DNA from: Mycobacterium sp.
Lineage (GTDB): Bacteria; Actinomycetota; Actinomycetes; Mycobacteriales; Mycobacteriaceae
Direction of reading: 5' to 3'
Length of the DNA stretch: 64,000 nucleotides
Assembly (NCBI RefSeq): GCF_002863225.1
Contig: NZ_PKEK01000022.1
Location: forward strand, 59,025-123,024
Shown here: piece after piece, positions 43,364 to 53,478 of the stretch
How positions within the stretch are numbered: position 1 is the stretch's first letter
Layout of the letters: each line of letters begins with the position of its first letter
Made by a program: the position numbers and the translations under genes
The notes under the pieces: model-generated
What the model saw: the letters and a program-made list of their open reading frames with translations, nothing else
Database searches by the model: none
Told to the model about the DNA's origin: nothing

Positions 43364-45739
43364 CTAGACCATGTCGTTGCGGGTCAGCCACTGCATCACC
43401 GGCCAGCCGATGAAGACCGGTAACCAGCAGGTCAGGACCCTGTACAGCAGTACCGAGGGCACGCTGACGGCCGCTGGGACGCCGAACGCGGCGAGGCCAC
43501 CGATCAGGGCCGCTTCGACAGCGCCGACACCGCCGGGCGTCGGGGCGGCCGAGGCCAGCGTGCCGCCGACCATCGTCACCACGGTCACGGTGACGAAGCT
43601 GGTGCTTCCGCCGAACGCCTCGACGCTGGTCCACAACGCCAATGCCGCACCGAGTGTCGTCCCGGTGCAGCCCAAGACGATCAACGCCATCCGCTGGGGC
43701 TCGCGCGCCACCTCGACGATGTCGGTGCTGATCTCCTTGAGCTTGGGCGTCACCGCCGTCGACAGCCAGCGCCGCAGGTTGGGAACCAACAGTGACACGC
43801 CGACCAGGCCCAACGCCGCACCGGCAATCAGGTACAGCACTGTCGAATTCGGCACGAAATGCGACAGGTCGGTTCCGGCGCCCGCGACGGTGCTGAACAG
43901 GATCAGCAGCAGGACGTGCATGATCACCTGCATCGACTGCTGCAGCGCGACCGCGGTGGTGGCCCGCGTGGTGCTGAGCCCGCTCTTCTGCAGGATGCGG
44001 GTGCTCAACGCGAGCCCGCCGACGCCGGCCGGCGTGGTGGTCGCGGCAAAAGTGTTGGCCACCTGTGCAATCGAGAGACGCCAGAAGTTCACCGACTCGT
44101 CGGCGCTGGCCCACAACGCGGCCGCGGCGCCTACGTACGTCGACGCCGAGATGGCGAGGCCGAGCAGCGCCCACCACCAGTTGGCCTTGCCCAGTGCGTT
44201 GAAGAACGTCGGCACCGTGCTGATGAACGGATAGGCGACGTAGACCAGCGCGACCAGCAACACCAACTGGATCAGCTGGCTGCGGGTGAACCGGGTGACC
44301 GTCTCGGATTTGATTTTCTCCGTACCGGTTTGACGCATCACCGCGGCCCGGCTGCGGGAGATCACGGCTTTCGGATCGTTCACCGAATTCCGGACGTGTT
44401 TCGGCACAGCAGTTTTGGTGAGCCGCCGCGACGCGGTCAGCACGGTCTCGCAGCCGAGCACCTCAATCGCGGCAGCGACAGCCTCCTCGGCGCCGTACAA
44501 CGCCGTCGTCGTCACCAACAGCTGGGCGATGTCGCCCTGGAGTTGATTATCGGTGGCGCCGTATTCCGCGCTGCCGAAGCCGCCGAAGAACACCGCGCCG
44601 TTGCTGACGGTGATCTCCTTGTCGCGCAGGTCACCGTGGGCGATCTGATGATCCTGCAGCTTGCGCAGCGACTCCCAGACTTCGGCCGCGGGGATGGAAC
44701 TGTGGCACTCCTTGAGCGGTCCGCCGCGAATTTGCTTGTGCGCGTACAGCGTCCAGCCTCGGTCCAGTGTGCCGACCGCGATCGTGGTGGTGTTGGCTAC
44801 GCCCAGGTCGCCGATCGCGATGGCCATCAGGGCCCGGTGCTCGACGGCGCGTCGCATCGAGGTCTGCAGGGGAGCGGTCTCGTTCTCGCGCAGCCGCAGG
44901 ATTCGCCACGCCTGCCGCAGCGCGCCACCGCTGCGTTGATGCGGCCCGTACATCTCGACGACGGCGTCTTCTTCCGGGTCGGTGGTGACGGCTGATAGGA
45001 CCAGCGGCCCCGAGCCGGCGGGGCGGACCACCCGCAGCTCGTCGACCGCGAAGCCGCGTTTGGCCATCGCACGCACCGCGCCGTCGAGCGGTACTTCGAG
45101 CGCCGGCGTCCCACTGACCAGCACTACCAGCGCACCCACGAACCAGCCGGCCGCGAGACCCAACAGCGACCGGGCCGGCACGATCGCGCTGACCACCAGG
45201 TGGATCGGGATGAACGCCAGCAGCAGCGCCCACCACCAGTGCCGCCAGCGGGCCGGCAGCCACGGTCCCGACACTGTCAGTACGGCGGCGAGCATGCCGA
45301 TCCAGCGCGGGTCGTCAAGGAATTGCGCCAGCACGGTGCGCAGGCGTTCGTTGAGGTCGAAGTGCCAGCGCGGTGCGGCCAGGCCGGTGCCGGTGATGGA
45401 CAGCGCGAGCACGGAGATCAGCGCCGCGGCGGCGTAGGGGATGAGGAGTCGCCACTGCCGGGCCAAGATCAGACCGAACAGGATCATGAACGGCAGCGCC
45501 AGCACCGCGAGGCCGTAGACCAGGTAGACGATGTCGGACTGGGTCGGCGTCAGCACCCCGATGACCCGGGAGATGGACATCTCCAGGCCGTCCCACCGCG
45601 TGCGGGTGATCAGCGAGCTGGTGATCACGGCCGCCAGCAGCGCCCCCGACAGGGCCACCCGCAGCATGTCGTTGGTACGGCGAGTCAGCGGCTGCAGCAG
45701 GCTGCCGGAAACCCTGACCTCGCGACCGTCGACGAGCAT
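43364..45739 (-). CDS. YbhN/MprF-like flippase-domain protein with kinase-like middle
   Basis: This is a 791-residue membrane protein. The first 200 residues have about six hydrophobic segments. A soluble middle follows, with a phosphotransferase-like string DHQIAHGDLRDKEITVSNGA (HGD-x-R in the place of a kinase catalytic loop). The C-terminal 330 residues carry eight membrane segments of the lysylphosphatidylglycerol-synthase TM region (YbhN) family, including AATTTPAGVGGLALSTRIL and APTPGGVGAVEAALIGGLAA. Lipid flipping across the inner membrane is plausible for the last part. The function of the middle part is not known. Confidence 0.82.
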   Translation of the reverse strand: MLVDGREVRVSGSLLQPLTRRTNDMLRVALSGALLAAVITSSLITRTRWDGLEMSISRVIGVLTPTQSDIVYLVYGLAVLALPFMILFGLILARQWRLLIPYAAAALISVLALSITGTGLAAPRWHFDLNERLRTVLAQFLDDPRWIGMLAAVLTVSGPWLPARWRHWWWALLLAFIPIHLVVSAIVPARSLLGLAAGWFVGALVVLVSGTPALEVPLDGAVRAMAKRGFAVDELRVVRPAGSGPLVLSAVTTDPEEDAVVEMYGPHQRSGGALRQAWRILRLRENETAPLQTSMRRAVEHRALMAIAIGDLGVANTTTIAVGTLDRGWTLYAHKQIRGGPLKECHSSIPAAEVWESLRKLQDHQIAHGDLRDKEITVSNGAVFFGGFGSAEYGATDNQLQGDIAQLLVTTTALYGAEEAVAAAIEVLGCETVLTASRRLTKTAVPKHVRNSVNDPKAVISRSRAAVMRQTGTEKIKSETVTRFTRSQLIQLVLLVALVYVAYPFISTVPTFFNALGKANWWWALLGLAISASTYVGAAAALWASADESVNFWRLSIAQVANTFAATTTPAGVGGLALSTRILQKSGLSTTRATTAVALQQSMQVIMHVLLLILFSTVAGAGTDLSHFVPNSTVLYLIAGAALGLVGVSLLVPNLRRWLSTAVTPKLKEISTDIVEVAREPQRMALIVLGCTGTTLGAALALWTSVEAFGGSTSFVTVTVVTMVGGTLASAAPTPGGVGAVEAALIGGLAAFGVPAAVSVPSVLLYRVLTCWLPVFIGWPVMQWLTRNDMV

Positions 45740-45844
45740 GCTCCAGGCAACCTCCGGCGTCTGTCAGCGTTCCGCGGACAACATAACCGGTGACCTCCGC
45801 CGATAGCCGGATTGTCGAGGGTCGCGGACCGCTTCGATGCCATG

Positions 45845-45985
45845 CTGAGTCACAGCTGTCACCTGCGTATCAATGTCTGGGCACAACAATCTTTTCAAAA
45901 ACGTGACCACAGGCGATATCACCAGGTCATCGGCAGCTCGACGTGATATCGCCCGTAGGTCCGTTTTCGAAAGAGGTACACACCC
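45845..45985. repeat. Dispersed palindromic element, copy C
   Basis: A two-armed copy fills much of the 320-nt gap between divergent genes at 45740-46058. The core is gcgatatcac (45913-45922) and gtgatatcgc (45943-45952). The left arm read in reverse matches copy B through gaaaagattg to gctgtgactcag (complement of 45845-45856). The right arm keeps cgttttcgaaaga and then diverges. Because it sits upstream of two divergent genes, it cannot be only a terminator. Confidence 0.75.
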
Positions 45986-46046
45986 CGGAGCCAGTGACTG
46001 CTGTGGCTGCCGAGACAACGCACAGCGACTACCTAGCCAACTCACG

Positions 46047-46052
46047 TAGTTT
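46047..46052 (+). promoter_or_regulatory. Putative -10 box of the SAM methyltransferase gene (leaderless)
   Basis: TAGTTT fits TANNNT and ends 6 nt before the ATG at 46059. Confidence 0.45.
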
Positions 46053-46058
46053 CGAGTC

Positions 46059-47000
46059 ATGGCGAGAACGGACAACGACTCCTGGGAAATCACCGAAAGC
46101 GTCGGCGCGACGGCATTGGGGGTGGCATCGGCACGCGCCTCGGAGACCGAGCGGGCTGATCCACTGATCCAGGACCCTTTCGCGCGGGTGTTCCTGGACG
46201 CCGCCGGCGACGGGGTGTGGAACTGGCACGCCGGCGGAGAGCTGCCGGCCGAGGTGGTCGAGGCCGTGCCCGAGTTGCCGCTGCAGATGGACGCGATGGT
46301 CGGCTACATGGCCTCGCGGACCAAGTTCTTCGACACGTTCTTCCTCGACGCCGCCGCGGCGGGCATCAAGCAGGCCGTCATTCTGGCCGCGGGCCTCGAC
46401 GCCCGGTCGTGGCGGCTGCCCTGGCCGGACGGCGTGACGGTGTACGAGCTGGATCAGGATCGGGTGCTGGACTTCAAGCTGGCGACGCTTACCGATCACG
46501 GCGCACAGCCGGCCGCAAACAGGACGGCTGTTGCGGTCGACCTCCGACACGACTGGCCAAAAGCATTGCTGGAAGCCGGATTTGACCCGTCGCAGCCGAG
46601 CGTCTGGTCGGCCGAGGGACTGATGCCCTACCTGCCGAACGCGGCGCAGGAGCTGCTGTTCGAGCGGATCGCCGAGCTGGCGGCTCCCGGTAGCCGGGTA
46701 GCGGTCGAGGCGCTGGGGCCGAAATTCAACGACGAGGAGTTGCGGGCCAAGCGTCGCGAGCGGATGAATCGGGTGCGCGAGGTGTTGGCCAAAACGGACA
46801 CGGACCGCGAGGTGCCCAGGACCGACGAGCTGTGGTACTTCGAAGACCGCGAACGGGTCGGCGAGTGGTTCGCCCGGCACGGCTTCGACGTGAGCGTGAC
46901 TCCCGCCGCCGATCTGATGGCCGGCTATGGTCGCAGCGCCGACAGCGCGGTGGCAGATCTGGTTCCGGCTAACGAATTCGTCGACGCCCGAGTGGCTTAG
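46059..47000 (+). CDS. SAM-dependent methyltransferase, TIGR00027/LCMT-like
   Basis: This is a 313-residue member of the leucine-carboxyl-methyltransferase-like family that is amplified in mycobacteria. The N-terminal [33 protein letters not shown] is diagnostic. SAM motif I is [19 protein letters not shown], and [16 protein letters not shown] carries the acidic residue that binds the SAM ribose. [12 protein letters not shown] is the family's conserved active-site loop. Substrates are mostly unknown. It is convergent with the lipoprotein gene, overlapping it by 4 nt. Confidence 0.92.
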   Translation: MARTDNDSWEITESVGATALGVASARASETERADPLIQDPFARVFLDAAGDGVWNWHAGGELPAEVVEAVPELPLQMDAMVGYMASRTKFFDTFFLDAAAAGIKQAVILAAGLDARSWRLPWPDGVTVYELDQDRVLDFKLATLTDHGAQPAANRTAVAVDLRHDWPKALLEAGFDPSQPSVWSAEGLMPYLPNAAQELLFERIAELAAPGSRVAVEALGPKFNDEELRAKRRERMNRVREVLAKTDTDREVPRTDELWYFEDRERVGEWFARHGFDVSVTPAADLMAGYGRSADSAVADLVPANEFVDARVA

Positions 47001-48454
47001 GGCACCGGCTTGACCGGCGGGATGTGCCACGTCCCGTCCAGGATCGACGGCTTCTTCTCGTTGGGCCAGTACAGCCGCAGCATCAGCGAGAACCGATCCT
47101 TCGGCGCGGGAAGCCAATTGGCCTCCTTGTCCGGGCCGGGGGAGTCGGCCTGGATGTAGAAGTCGGTCGAGCCGTCGGGGTTGGCCACCAGCTTGTCGCG
47201 CGGGCTCAGCGTGTAGCGGTTGAGCGGGTTCTCGACGAAGAAGTGGTCGCCGTTGTACATCGTGAGCGACCAGAAGCCTTTCGCCGGCGGTAGCTGGCCC
47301 TTGTCGAAGTGCATCAGGTATTTGGTTGCGCCGCTGTACTTCTGCTTGGTGTCCGGGCCGTCCGAGGTCGGGTAGACCGCGTCCTCGGGCAGGTTGGCGC
47401 CGACGCCGACCTGAGTGACGAAGGCCCGCTGCCGGTAATTGGTGCCGTAGGTGCCGGCCTTGATCGTGTAGGCCCAGCCGTTCTTGAAGACGAAGTCGCC
47501 GGCGACCACGCCGTCTTCGCGCCAGCCAGAGATGTTGTCCTGCCCAAGTTTCGGCGCCATCGCGAGACCTTTGTTCGCGTCGGCGGGCAGCTTGGACGGG
47601 TCGAAGTCCTGTCCCGGGACGATGCCGAGCCGGGCCAGCTTGGTCACCATCGGTTCGTCGGCCGCAGCGGGCGGGTTGGTCTTGAGCAGGCGGGCGAACA
47701 GCTTGAAAAACTCCGGCGCGCCAAGGGTATTCACCTGCTGGCGCACCGACGTCGTCATGTCCACCGACGCGGTCAGCTGGGGGATCGGCGGCAGGTAGGG
47801 CTTGCCGAACGACGACAGCGGCGTCGCGGTGATCTCGTCCTGCAGCTTGTGCACCGCGTCGTAATCCTCCGGGGTGCCCGAGCAGTAGATGCGGCCGAGC
47901 AGCCACACCAGCGCCGTCGGCGACTTGTACTCCAGCACGTCCGGCGGCAGGGTGCCGTGCCAGCCGGGGCCGGTGATCGCGAAGGTGCGGGCTCTGCCGC
48001 CGCCGTTGCGGGTGCCGGGCGCGGCGAAGACGTTGGTCCAGGCGTCCAGCATCGGCAGCAGGAAGTAGCGGTCGCCCATGTCCGGGACGGTGACGATCCA
48101 GGGTTCTTTGGACACGTCGAACCAGGCCTGGGTGTAGAGCGTGTCGGCGTTGGGCACGGCGGTGGTGTGGACCGCGGCGGTGGGGTAGGTGCGCTGGCGG
48201 GCGAATTGGCCCATCGGGGCGCGGGTGTCTTCGCCGGCGGGGACGTTGGTGAATTCGCGGCGGGTGTATTCCATCGTGACGAGCGGATAGGCATACGCGT
48301 AAGCCTCGGTCGCGATGTCGGTGGCCTCGGACTGCGACAAGCCCGGCGCCGCAGGTGGTTTCGGTGCCGGGGCCGGTTCGTCGTTGCCGCCGCACGACGT
48401 GATCAGCATCAAGGTGGCCAGCAGCGCGCCGACCCTGGCGATGGTTGATCGCAT
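46997..48454 (-). CDS. DUF1254/DUF1214 lipoprotein
   Basis: This is a 485-residue protein with a lipoprotein signal peptide ([21 protein letters not shown], lipobox LITSC). An N-terminal DUF1254 domain ([38 protein letters not shown]) and a C-terminal DUF1214 domain ([40 protein letters not shown]) follow. It should be anchored to the outer face of the membrane. No function is established for the mycobacterial members, several of which are surface antigens or envelope proteins. Confidence 0.9.
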   Translation of the reverse strand: MRSTIARVGALLATLMLITSCGGNDEPAPAPKPPAAPGLSQSEATDIATEAYAYAYPLVTMEYTRREFTNVPAGEDTRAPMGQFARQRTYPTAAVHTTAVPNADTLYTQAWFDVSKEPWIVTVPDMGDRYFLLPMLDAWTNVFAAPGTRNGGGRARTFAITGPGWHGTLPPDVLEYKSPTALVWLLGRIYCSGTPEDYDAVHKLQDEITATPLSSFGKPYLPPIPQLTASVDMTTSVRQQVNTLGAPEFFKLFARLLKTNPPAAADEPMVTKLARLGIVPGQDFDPSKLPADANKGLAMAPKLGQDNISGWREDGVVAGDFVFKNGWAYTIKAGTYGTNYRQRAFVTQVGVGANLPEDAVYPTSDGPDTKQKYSGATKYLMHFDKGQLPPAKGFWSLTMYNGDHFFVENPLNRYTLSPRDKLVANPDGSTDFYIQADSPGPDKEANWLPAPKDRFSLMLRLYWPNEKKPSILDGTWHIPPVKPVP

Positions 48455-48525
48455 ATTCGGATACTTTCATGCCTTCGGGCGGGGCGCTGAGCGATCAGCC
48501 CCACATCCGGAAAGCAGGTCCGTCC

Positions 48526-48816
48526 CTAGCCCCGGCTTGGCGGCCTGCGCGTTCCGTCCTTGCCAACGTGCAGGACGTCGAAGGATTCTTTCGGTGTCCT
48601 TTTGCCGGTGTCCCAGATTTCGAGTGCTTGCTCTGGAAATACTGAGGACGGGAAGAACATCACCGACAGATCACGGCCGACCAGCACTGATCCGAGACCG
48701 CGAATATCGCTGGACACTCTGATAATTCCGTCCCGCGCCTCATAGGCTCGGCTTTCGACGAGCGCAGGGTCCATATTGAGGAGCTCCGCGGCGAGGTCGA
48801 TTTGGTCTTTCCTCAT
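48526..48816 (-). CDS. Small protein of unknown function
   Basis: This is a 96-residue soluble protein that I do not recognise. It opens MRKDQIDLAAELLNMDPALV and ends with a short stretch rich in Arg, Pro and Gly. The middle (IIRVSSDIRGLGSVLVGRDLS, then VMFFPSSVFPEQALEIWDTG) looks like a small alpha/beta fold. Codon use resembles the neighbours. The ribosome-binding site is weak. It could be co-transcribed with a short upstream frame at 48835-48960. Confidence 0.5.
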   Translation of the reverse strand: MRKDQIDLAAELLNMDPALVESRAYEARDGIIRVSSDIRGLGSVLVGRDLSVMFFPSSVFPEQALEIWDTGKRTPKESFDVLHVGKDGTRRPPSRG

Positions 48817-48834
48817 TCCGCGGGCTGCCTGCTT

Positions 48835-48960
48835 CTAGTCGGCCCAGGCAGCCACGTTCGCGTCGTCGCGTGCGGTTCCTGCATAAAAGAATTCTGCACC
48901 GTTTGGTGAGGACGCCCCACCGATCCGCCTCCCACGTTGAGCACCGACGGAGGGGGACAA
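48835..48960 (-). CDS. Possible 41-residue small ORF
   Basis: From a TTG at 48960 the frame reads 41 residues and ends [20 protein letters not shown] plus AD. The C-terminal half looks protein-like, and its stop lies 18 nt before the next small gene. The upstream half overlaps the ribosome-binding region of the divergent GH92 gene, and there is no clear ribosome-binding site of its own. It may be a remnant or a real small gene. Confidence 0.25.
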   Translation of the reverse strand: MSPSVGAQRGRRIGGASSPNGAEFFYAGTARDDANVAAWAD

Positions 48961-48967
48961 TTGGACT

Positions 48968-51595
48968 ATGCGGTCACGTCGAGGTGCCGTGGCATTTATC
49001 GCTGCTGCCGTGCTGGTCAGCGCGATGCTGGTCAGTGCTACGCCCACCTCGTATGAGCCGCCGCCGATGGTGGCCAACCCGGTCGAGCACGTCGACACCC
49101 TGATCGGTACCGGCAACGGCGGCAAAACCGTCGGCGAGATCAACAACTTCCCCGGGCCGTCGGTGCCGTTCGGGATGGTCCAGTATTCGCCGGACACGGT
49201 CGGCAACTATGCGGGCTACAGCCACTCTAACGGCCGCGCGACCGGGTTCAGCATGACGCACGCCTCGGTGGGTTGCCCAGCCTTCGGGGACATCTCGATG
49301 CTGCCAACGACGAGCCCGGTGGGCGACGAGCCGTGGAAGGCGTCCGAGGAGATCGCGCACGACAGACACGAGCGCGGTGTGCCGGGCTATTACACGGTGC
49401 GGTTGCCGTCGGCCGGTGTGACGGCCGAGCTCACCGCCACCAACCGCACCGGGGTCGGGCGGTTCCACTATCCGCGTGATCGCGCGGCCCGGTTCTTGGT
49501 GCAACCCGGCGGCTCGCTGGGTGGGACTTCGGCCGCGAACATCGCGATCAGCGACGACAACACCACGATCACCGGATCGGCGACCAGCGGCGGATTCTGC
49601 GGCAAGAACAACGTCTACACGGTCTACTTCGTGATGAAGTTCAGCAAGCCGTTCAAGGCATTCGGCACCTGGGACGGCTTCGAGGTATTTCCGAACGGTC
49701 GCAGCGCGTATTCGAGTTACCAGGGGTCCAGCGGAGGGTACGTCGAATTCGACGCCGGCTCAGACCTGGAAGTGCGAACGGCGTTGTCCTACGTCGACAT
49801 TGACGGAGCGCGCAAGAATCTCGACGAGGCCGCGGCGAATTTCGACGACATCCGCGGCGTCGCGTCGAAGCAGTGGAACGACGCGCTGTTACGGATCAGG
49901 GTCGCCGGCTACACCGAAGACGACATCGTCACCTTCTATTCCGCGCTCTACCATTCGCTGTTGAATCCCAACACATTCAACGACGTCGACGGCCGCTACA
50001 TCGGATTCGACCGCGACATCCACACCGTCGAAGCCGGGCACACCCAGTACGCGAACTATTCCGACTGGGACACCTACCGCGGGGTGGCGGCGCTGCAGGG
50101 CATGTTGTTCCCGCGTGAAGCCAGCGACATGGCGCAGTCATTGGTCAACGACGCCGAGCAGAGCGGTTCGTTTCCGCGGTGGGCGCTGGCCAATACCGCG
50201 ACCGCAGAGATGACCGGTGACAGCGTGGTGCCGCTGATTGCCAACTCCTATGCGTTCGGTGCCAAGGACTTCGACGTCCAGCGGGCGCTACACTTCATGC
50301 TCGATGCGGCGACCGAAGGCGGGGTCGGCCGCAACGGCTACGTCGAGCGGCCCGCGGTGGGCACGTATCTGAAACGTGGTTATCTGCCGTTGCCGTCGTC
50401 ATCGTGCCACGGCTCATTCCCAGCGGCGTCGATCTCGCTGGAGTGGTCGGTCGACGACTTCGCCATCTCCCAATTCGCCTCGGCACTAGGTGATTCCGAT
50501 GCCGCTGCCAAGTTTCAGGATCGGGCGCAGTACTGGCAGAACCTGTTCAACCCAACCACCCACTCTATCCAGCCACGCAACTCGCTCGGATTCTTCCCCG
50601 AGGGGCCCGCGGTGGTGCCGCCCGGGAAGGGCTGCTTCAGCCAGGTCGGGTTCGATGAGGGCAACGCCGAGCAATACGTCTGGTACGTGCCGCAGAACGT
50701 GGCTGGTCTGGTGACCGCTCTGGGTGGGCGTTCGGCTGCTTCGGAGCGGCTGGATACGTTCACCTCGCAACTGAACGTCGGCCCGGTGGAGCCGTATCTG
50801 TGGGCGGGCAACGAGCCGAACTTTTCGGTGCCGTGGCTGTACAACTACCTCGGACAGCCCTGGAAGACACAAGAATTGGTCGACCGGATCCGCAGTGAGC
50901 TATTCAGCCCTACGCCGGATGGTGAGCCTGGCAACGACGACCTGGGCGCGATGTCGGCGTGGTATGTCTGGTCGGCGCTGGGCTTGTATCCCTTTGTGCC
51001 CGGGACGTCGGTGTTGACGGTGAATACGCCGCTGTTCGACAAAGTCGAGATCGCCTTGCCCGCAGACAAATTCATTCGGATAACTGCGCCGGGGGCGTCC
51101 GGGCATCACCGGATGCAGTACATTTCCGGCCTGCACATTGACGGTCGAGCGACTAACAAGACGTACTTGCCGGAGTCAGTGCTTGCCGGCGGCGGGGAGC
51201 TGGCGTTCTCGCTCGCGTCGAAGCCGAACAAGTCGTGGGGGACTGCTGCAGACTCGGTGCCGCCATCGTTCGGGACGGGGAGCCTGGCGGTAACGGTGAA
51301 CGTGTCGCCTTCGGTCGTCGCGATGGATGCTGGTACTACCACGGATGTGACGGTCAATGTGCAGCGGATGGTCGACGGGCCAGAGGGTTACGAGATCAGC
51401 GGAAAGTCGTCTGAGCGAGGCATTTCCGTGGAGTCGGTGTCGGGGAAGTTCGGCGACGACGGGTCGGGGACGTCGACGGTGACGATCAAGGTAGCGGAGT
51501 CGGTGCGGGATGGGTACTACCCCTTGACGTTGACGACCAAGGCCGGCAAAGGGGAGCGGACGTTCATGTTGCTGGTTGCGGCGGGGGAGGGTTAG
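48968..51595 (+). CDS. Exported GH92 alpha-mannosidase (Rv0584-like)
   Basis: This is an 875-residue secreted glycoside hydrolase. An N-terminal signal segment ([18 protein letters not shown]) is followed by the GH92 N-terminal beta domain ([20 protein letters not shown]) and the catalytic (alpha/alpha)6 domain. The family segment [20 protein letters not shown] lies near residue 655. The last 110 residues form an Ig-like domain ([20 protein letters not shown]). GH92 enzymes are calcium-dependent exo-alpha-mannosidases; in mycobacteria the likely substrates are mannan-containing lipoglycans or glycoproteins. A GGAGGGGG ribosome-binding site precedes the ATG. M. tuberculosis Rv0584 is of the same size and type. 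Confidence 0.93.
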   Translation: MRSRRGAVAFIAAAVLVSAMLVSATPTSYEPPPMVANPVEHVDTLIGTGNGGKTVGEINNFPGPSVPFGMVQYSPDTVGNYAGYSHSNGRATGFSMTHASVGCPAFGDISMLPTTSPVGDEPWKASEEIAHDRHERGVPGYYTVRLPSAGVTAELTATNRTGVGRFHYPRDRAARFLVQPGGSLGGTSAANIAISDDNTTITGSATSGGFCGKNNVYTVYFVMKFSKPFKAFGTWDGFEVFPNGRSAYSSYQGSSGGYVEFDAGSDLEVRTALSYVDIDGARKNLDEAAANFDDIRGVASKQWNDALLRIRVAGYTEDDIVTFYSALYHSLLNPNTFNDVDGRYIGFDRDIHTVEAGHTQYANYSDWDTYRGVAALQGMLFPREASDMAQSLVNDAEQSGSFPRWALANTATAEMTGDSVVPLIANSYAFGAKDFDVQRALHFMLDAATEGGVGRNGYVERPAVGTYLKRGYLPLPSSSCHGSFPAASISLEWSVDDFAISQFASALGDSDAAAKFQDRAQYWQNLFNPTTHSIQPRNSLGFFPEGPAVVPPGKGCFSQVGFDEGNAEQYVWYVPQNVAGLVTALGGRSAASERLDTFTSQLNVGPVEPYLWAGNEPNFSVPWLYNYLGQPWKTQELVDRIRSELFSPTPDGEPGNDDLGAMSAWYVWSALGLYPFVPGTSVLTVNTPLFDKVEIALPADKFIRITAPGASGHHRMQYISGLHIDGRATNKTYLPESVLAGGGELAFSLASKPNKSWGTAADSVPPSFGTGSLAVTVNVSPSVVAMDAGTTTDVTVNVQRMVDGPEGYEISGKSSERGISVESVSGKFGDDGSGTSTVTIKVAESVRDGYYPLTLTTKAGKGERTFMLLVAAGEG

Positions 51596-51802
51596 GTGGT
51601 GGGGGGCTGAGGGGTGGTCATCGGCTCAGTCTGAGCAAACTCGCCACAGAGCTAAACATGCTTCCTTATCTCTATTCTTCGATGTCGGCCACCAGCCTTA
51701 CCGGGTAGCGCCCTGACAGATGTGGCGAAATCTCTGACACCTATGTCTGCTCCGGCTGTAGGTTGTGGCGTAGGTCCCAGCAGAGGTGGGAAGGTCGGAT
51801 CA

Positions 51803-53062
51803 ATGTCGCGTGGTGGTCTTTACACGGGCTTCGCGGGTAATCGCGTTATGGGCACTGACGACATGCGCAGTGCCCTGCAAGCCGGAATCATAGCGGTCGA
51901 TACGAACGTTCTCCTGAATTTGTATCGGTATAACGAGCAGACGGTCGCTGATCTGCTGGGCGTCTTGGCAGCTGCTAAAGAGCGGCTGTTCGTGCCGCAC
52001 CAGGTAATCCGCGAATTCTGGCGGAATCGGCAATTCGTACTCTGCGGCACTGGCGGCGCGACCAAAGATGTTCACGCAGCACTCCAGAAAAACAGTGCAT
52101 CGACGCAGAACGCAATCCGCCAATGGGCGAAGAGTGTCGCCTTGAGCGAATACGAACGAAATGAAATGGAAGGGCACATCGAAACTTTCTTTGCCCAGCT
52201 GCGCGACCGTATCGGCGAAGAGCCAACTCGCGTAAGGCCCGATACTCCGACAGGCCAGGACCGCATGCTGAACGAGCTCGAGCGAGTTCTCCAAGGCGCC
52301 GTCGGCGAGGAACTTTCGTCTGAGGAATGGGATAACGCGGTTGCTGAGGGACAGCGCCGGGCCGAGAGTTCTGTGCCGCCCGGTTACATGGACGTCGACA
52401 AGCTTGACCTTGATCTCGAAGAGGGAGCCTCTGGCGACTACCTTGTCTGGTACCAGCTCATTAAGGAAGGGCGAAGAGCAAAACAAGACCTCATCTTGGT
52501 CACTGCAGATGTCAAAGAGGACTGGTGGAATCGCGCCGAGCGGGGGGTCAAGGTTGGCCCTCGCGTCGAGCTGATCACCGAATACTTGCACGAGACTGGC
52601 TGCCGCTTTTACCTTCTCGAACCCTCAGATCTTCTGAAACATTCCTCCGCACTCGGCGTCGGCACGAGTGAAGAGTCGTTGCAAGACGTCGAGCGAGTTC
52701 ACAGCCAAACGCATGCCCAGGTCTCGTGGACGCTTGAAGCTATAACCGCTGTCCTAAGCGAGCTGGAAACCCAGGGACACCCTCAGGCGGAGGTGATTCG
52801 CGAAGCGGTTGAGAACAACGGTCGAATCTCAAGGGAACGCGTTTACGAGATTGATGGCCGCGATCACGGTCAGATGCTTCGTGGTTTCACCAAGCCGGTG
52901 AAGCGCGTAACTACCGAACTGCAGGAGCGGGGTGACGTGCCGTTCGGTGTGGTGCCGCTCCTGCGAGCGGTCTATGAGGCCGGCGTTAAGTCCTCACATT
53001 TTGCTGTTCCGAGCGAGGTCGTGGAGCTACTGGCGACTGCAGATCGCGACTCGCAATCCTGA
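51803..53062 (+). CDS. PIN-like nuclease-domain protein of the defence island
   Basis: This is a 419-residue protein. A PIN-like domain (PIN_8/DUF4935 type) starts with IIAVDTNVLLNLYRYNEQT (Asp33 as first acidic ligand) and VPHQVIREFWRNRQF. It ends with DLILVTADVKEDWWNR near residue 236, which gives the distal acidic residues. The C-terminal third (NNGRISRERVYEIDGRDHGQ and beyond) may be a winged helix. Such proteins are ribonuclease-like and occur in phage-defence loci. Codon use and G+C differ from the preceding core gene. The ATG at 51803 has AAGG upstream. It is convergent with the helicase operon. Confidence 0.72.
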   Translation: MSRGGLYTGFAGNRVMGTDDMRSALQAGIIAVDTNVLLNLYRYNEQTVADLLGVLAAAKERLFVPHQVIREFWRNRQFVLCGTGGATKDVHAALQKNSASTQNAIRQWAKSVALSEYERNEMEGHIETFFAQLRDRIGEEPTRVRPDTPTGQDRMLNELERVLQGAVGEELSSEEWDNAVAEGQRRAESSVPPGYMDVDKLDLDLEEGASGDYLVWYQLIKEGRRAKQDLILVTADVKEDWWNRAERGVKVGPRVELITEYLHETGCRFYLLEPSDLLKHSSALGVGTSEESLQDVERVHSQTHAQVSWTLEAITAVLSELETQGHPQAEVIREAVENNGRISRERVYEIDGRDHGQMLRGFTKPVKRVTTELQERGDVPFGVVPLLRAVYEAGVKSSHFAVPSEVVELLATADRDSQS

Positions 53063-53082
53063 ACGACAGGCGGGGCACGACT

Positions 53083-53478
53083 ATGACTGACAGGCAACGC
53101 TCTTGCTCTCGCGCTTGCGACGGCCGAGGCCAAAGCTGGATGGCCATCTGCCACAATCTTTCACCCGCCGGCGCGGGAGAGATTCTAGCGAGTCGTTCGC
53201 CGCGCTGACGGTGGAAATCATTACATTGCAGTCAAGTTCACCGAAGACGACAAGCCAGTCATTCGGCTTTCGGATGGAGAAATCCGTACGAGGAATCCCA
53301 CGCTGCGACGTACTCGCTGTGGTCTTTTAAGCGCTGGACCTGCAGACGGGCACCGCTACGATGGTCAAGCGCAAAGGTCGGACCACTGGTAGACGACATC
53401 GATCTGCGCTCTGCGGTACATGGAGGCAGACTGAAAAACACCAAGAGCGGCAAGAAGGTTGTTCTCACGTCCGGTTGA
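53083..53478 (+). pseudogene. Decayed small gene in the defence island
   Basis: The 403-nt gap between the PIN gene and the convergent helicase holds broken coding sequence. From an ATG at 53083 the first five codons give MTDRQ. One frame shift later the sequence reads ALALALATAEAKAGWPSATI up to a TAG at 53186. The same frame resumes with HYIAVKFTEDDKPVIRLSDG and GEIRTRNP. Another frame ends VDDIDLRSAVHGGRLKNTKS and a TGA near 53478. At least one stop and two frame changes are needed to join them. No family is recognised. Confidence 0.4.

Noticed and set aside
46029..48470. 813-codon frame opposite the SAM methyltransferase and in a shifted frame of the DUF1254 gene
   Set aside because: Both underlying genes are well supported; the long frame arises from G+C-rich codon bias.
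53103..53330. 75-codon open frame in the island gap
   Set aside because: It crosses between the frames of the decayed gene and shows no coherent fold; the pseudogene reading explains the region better.
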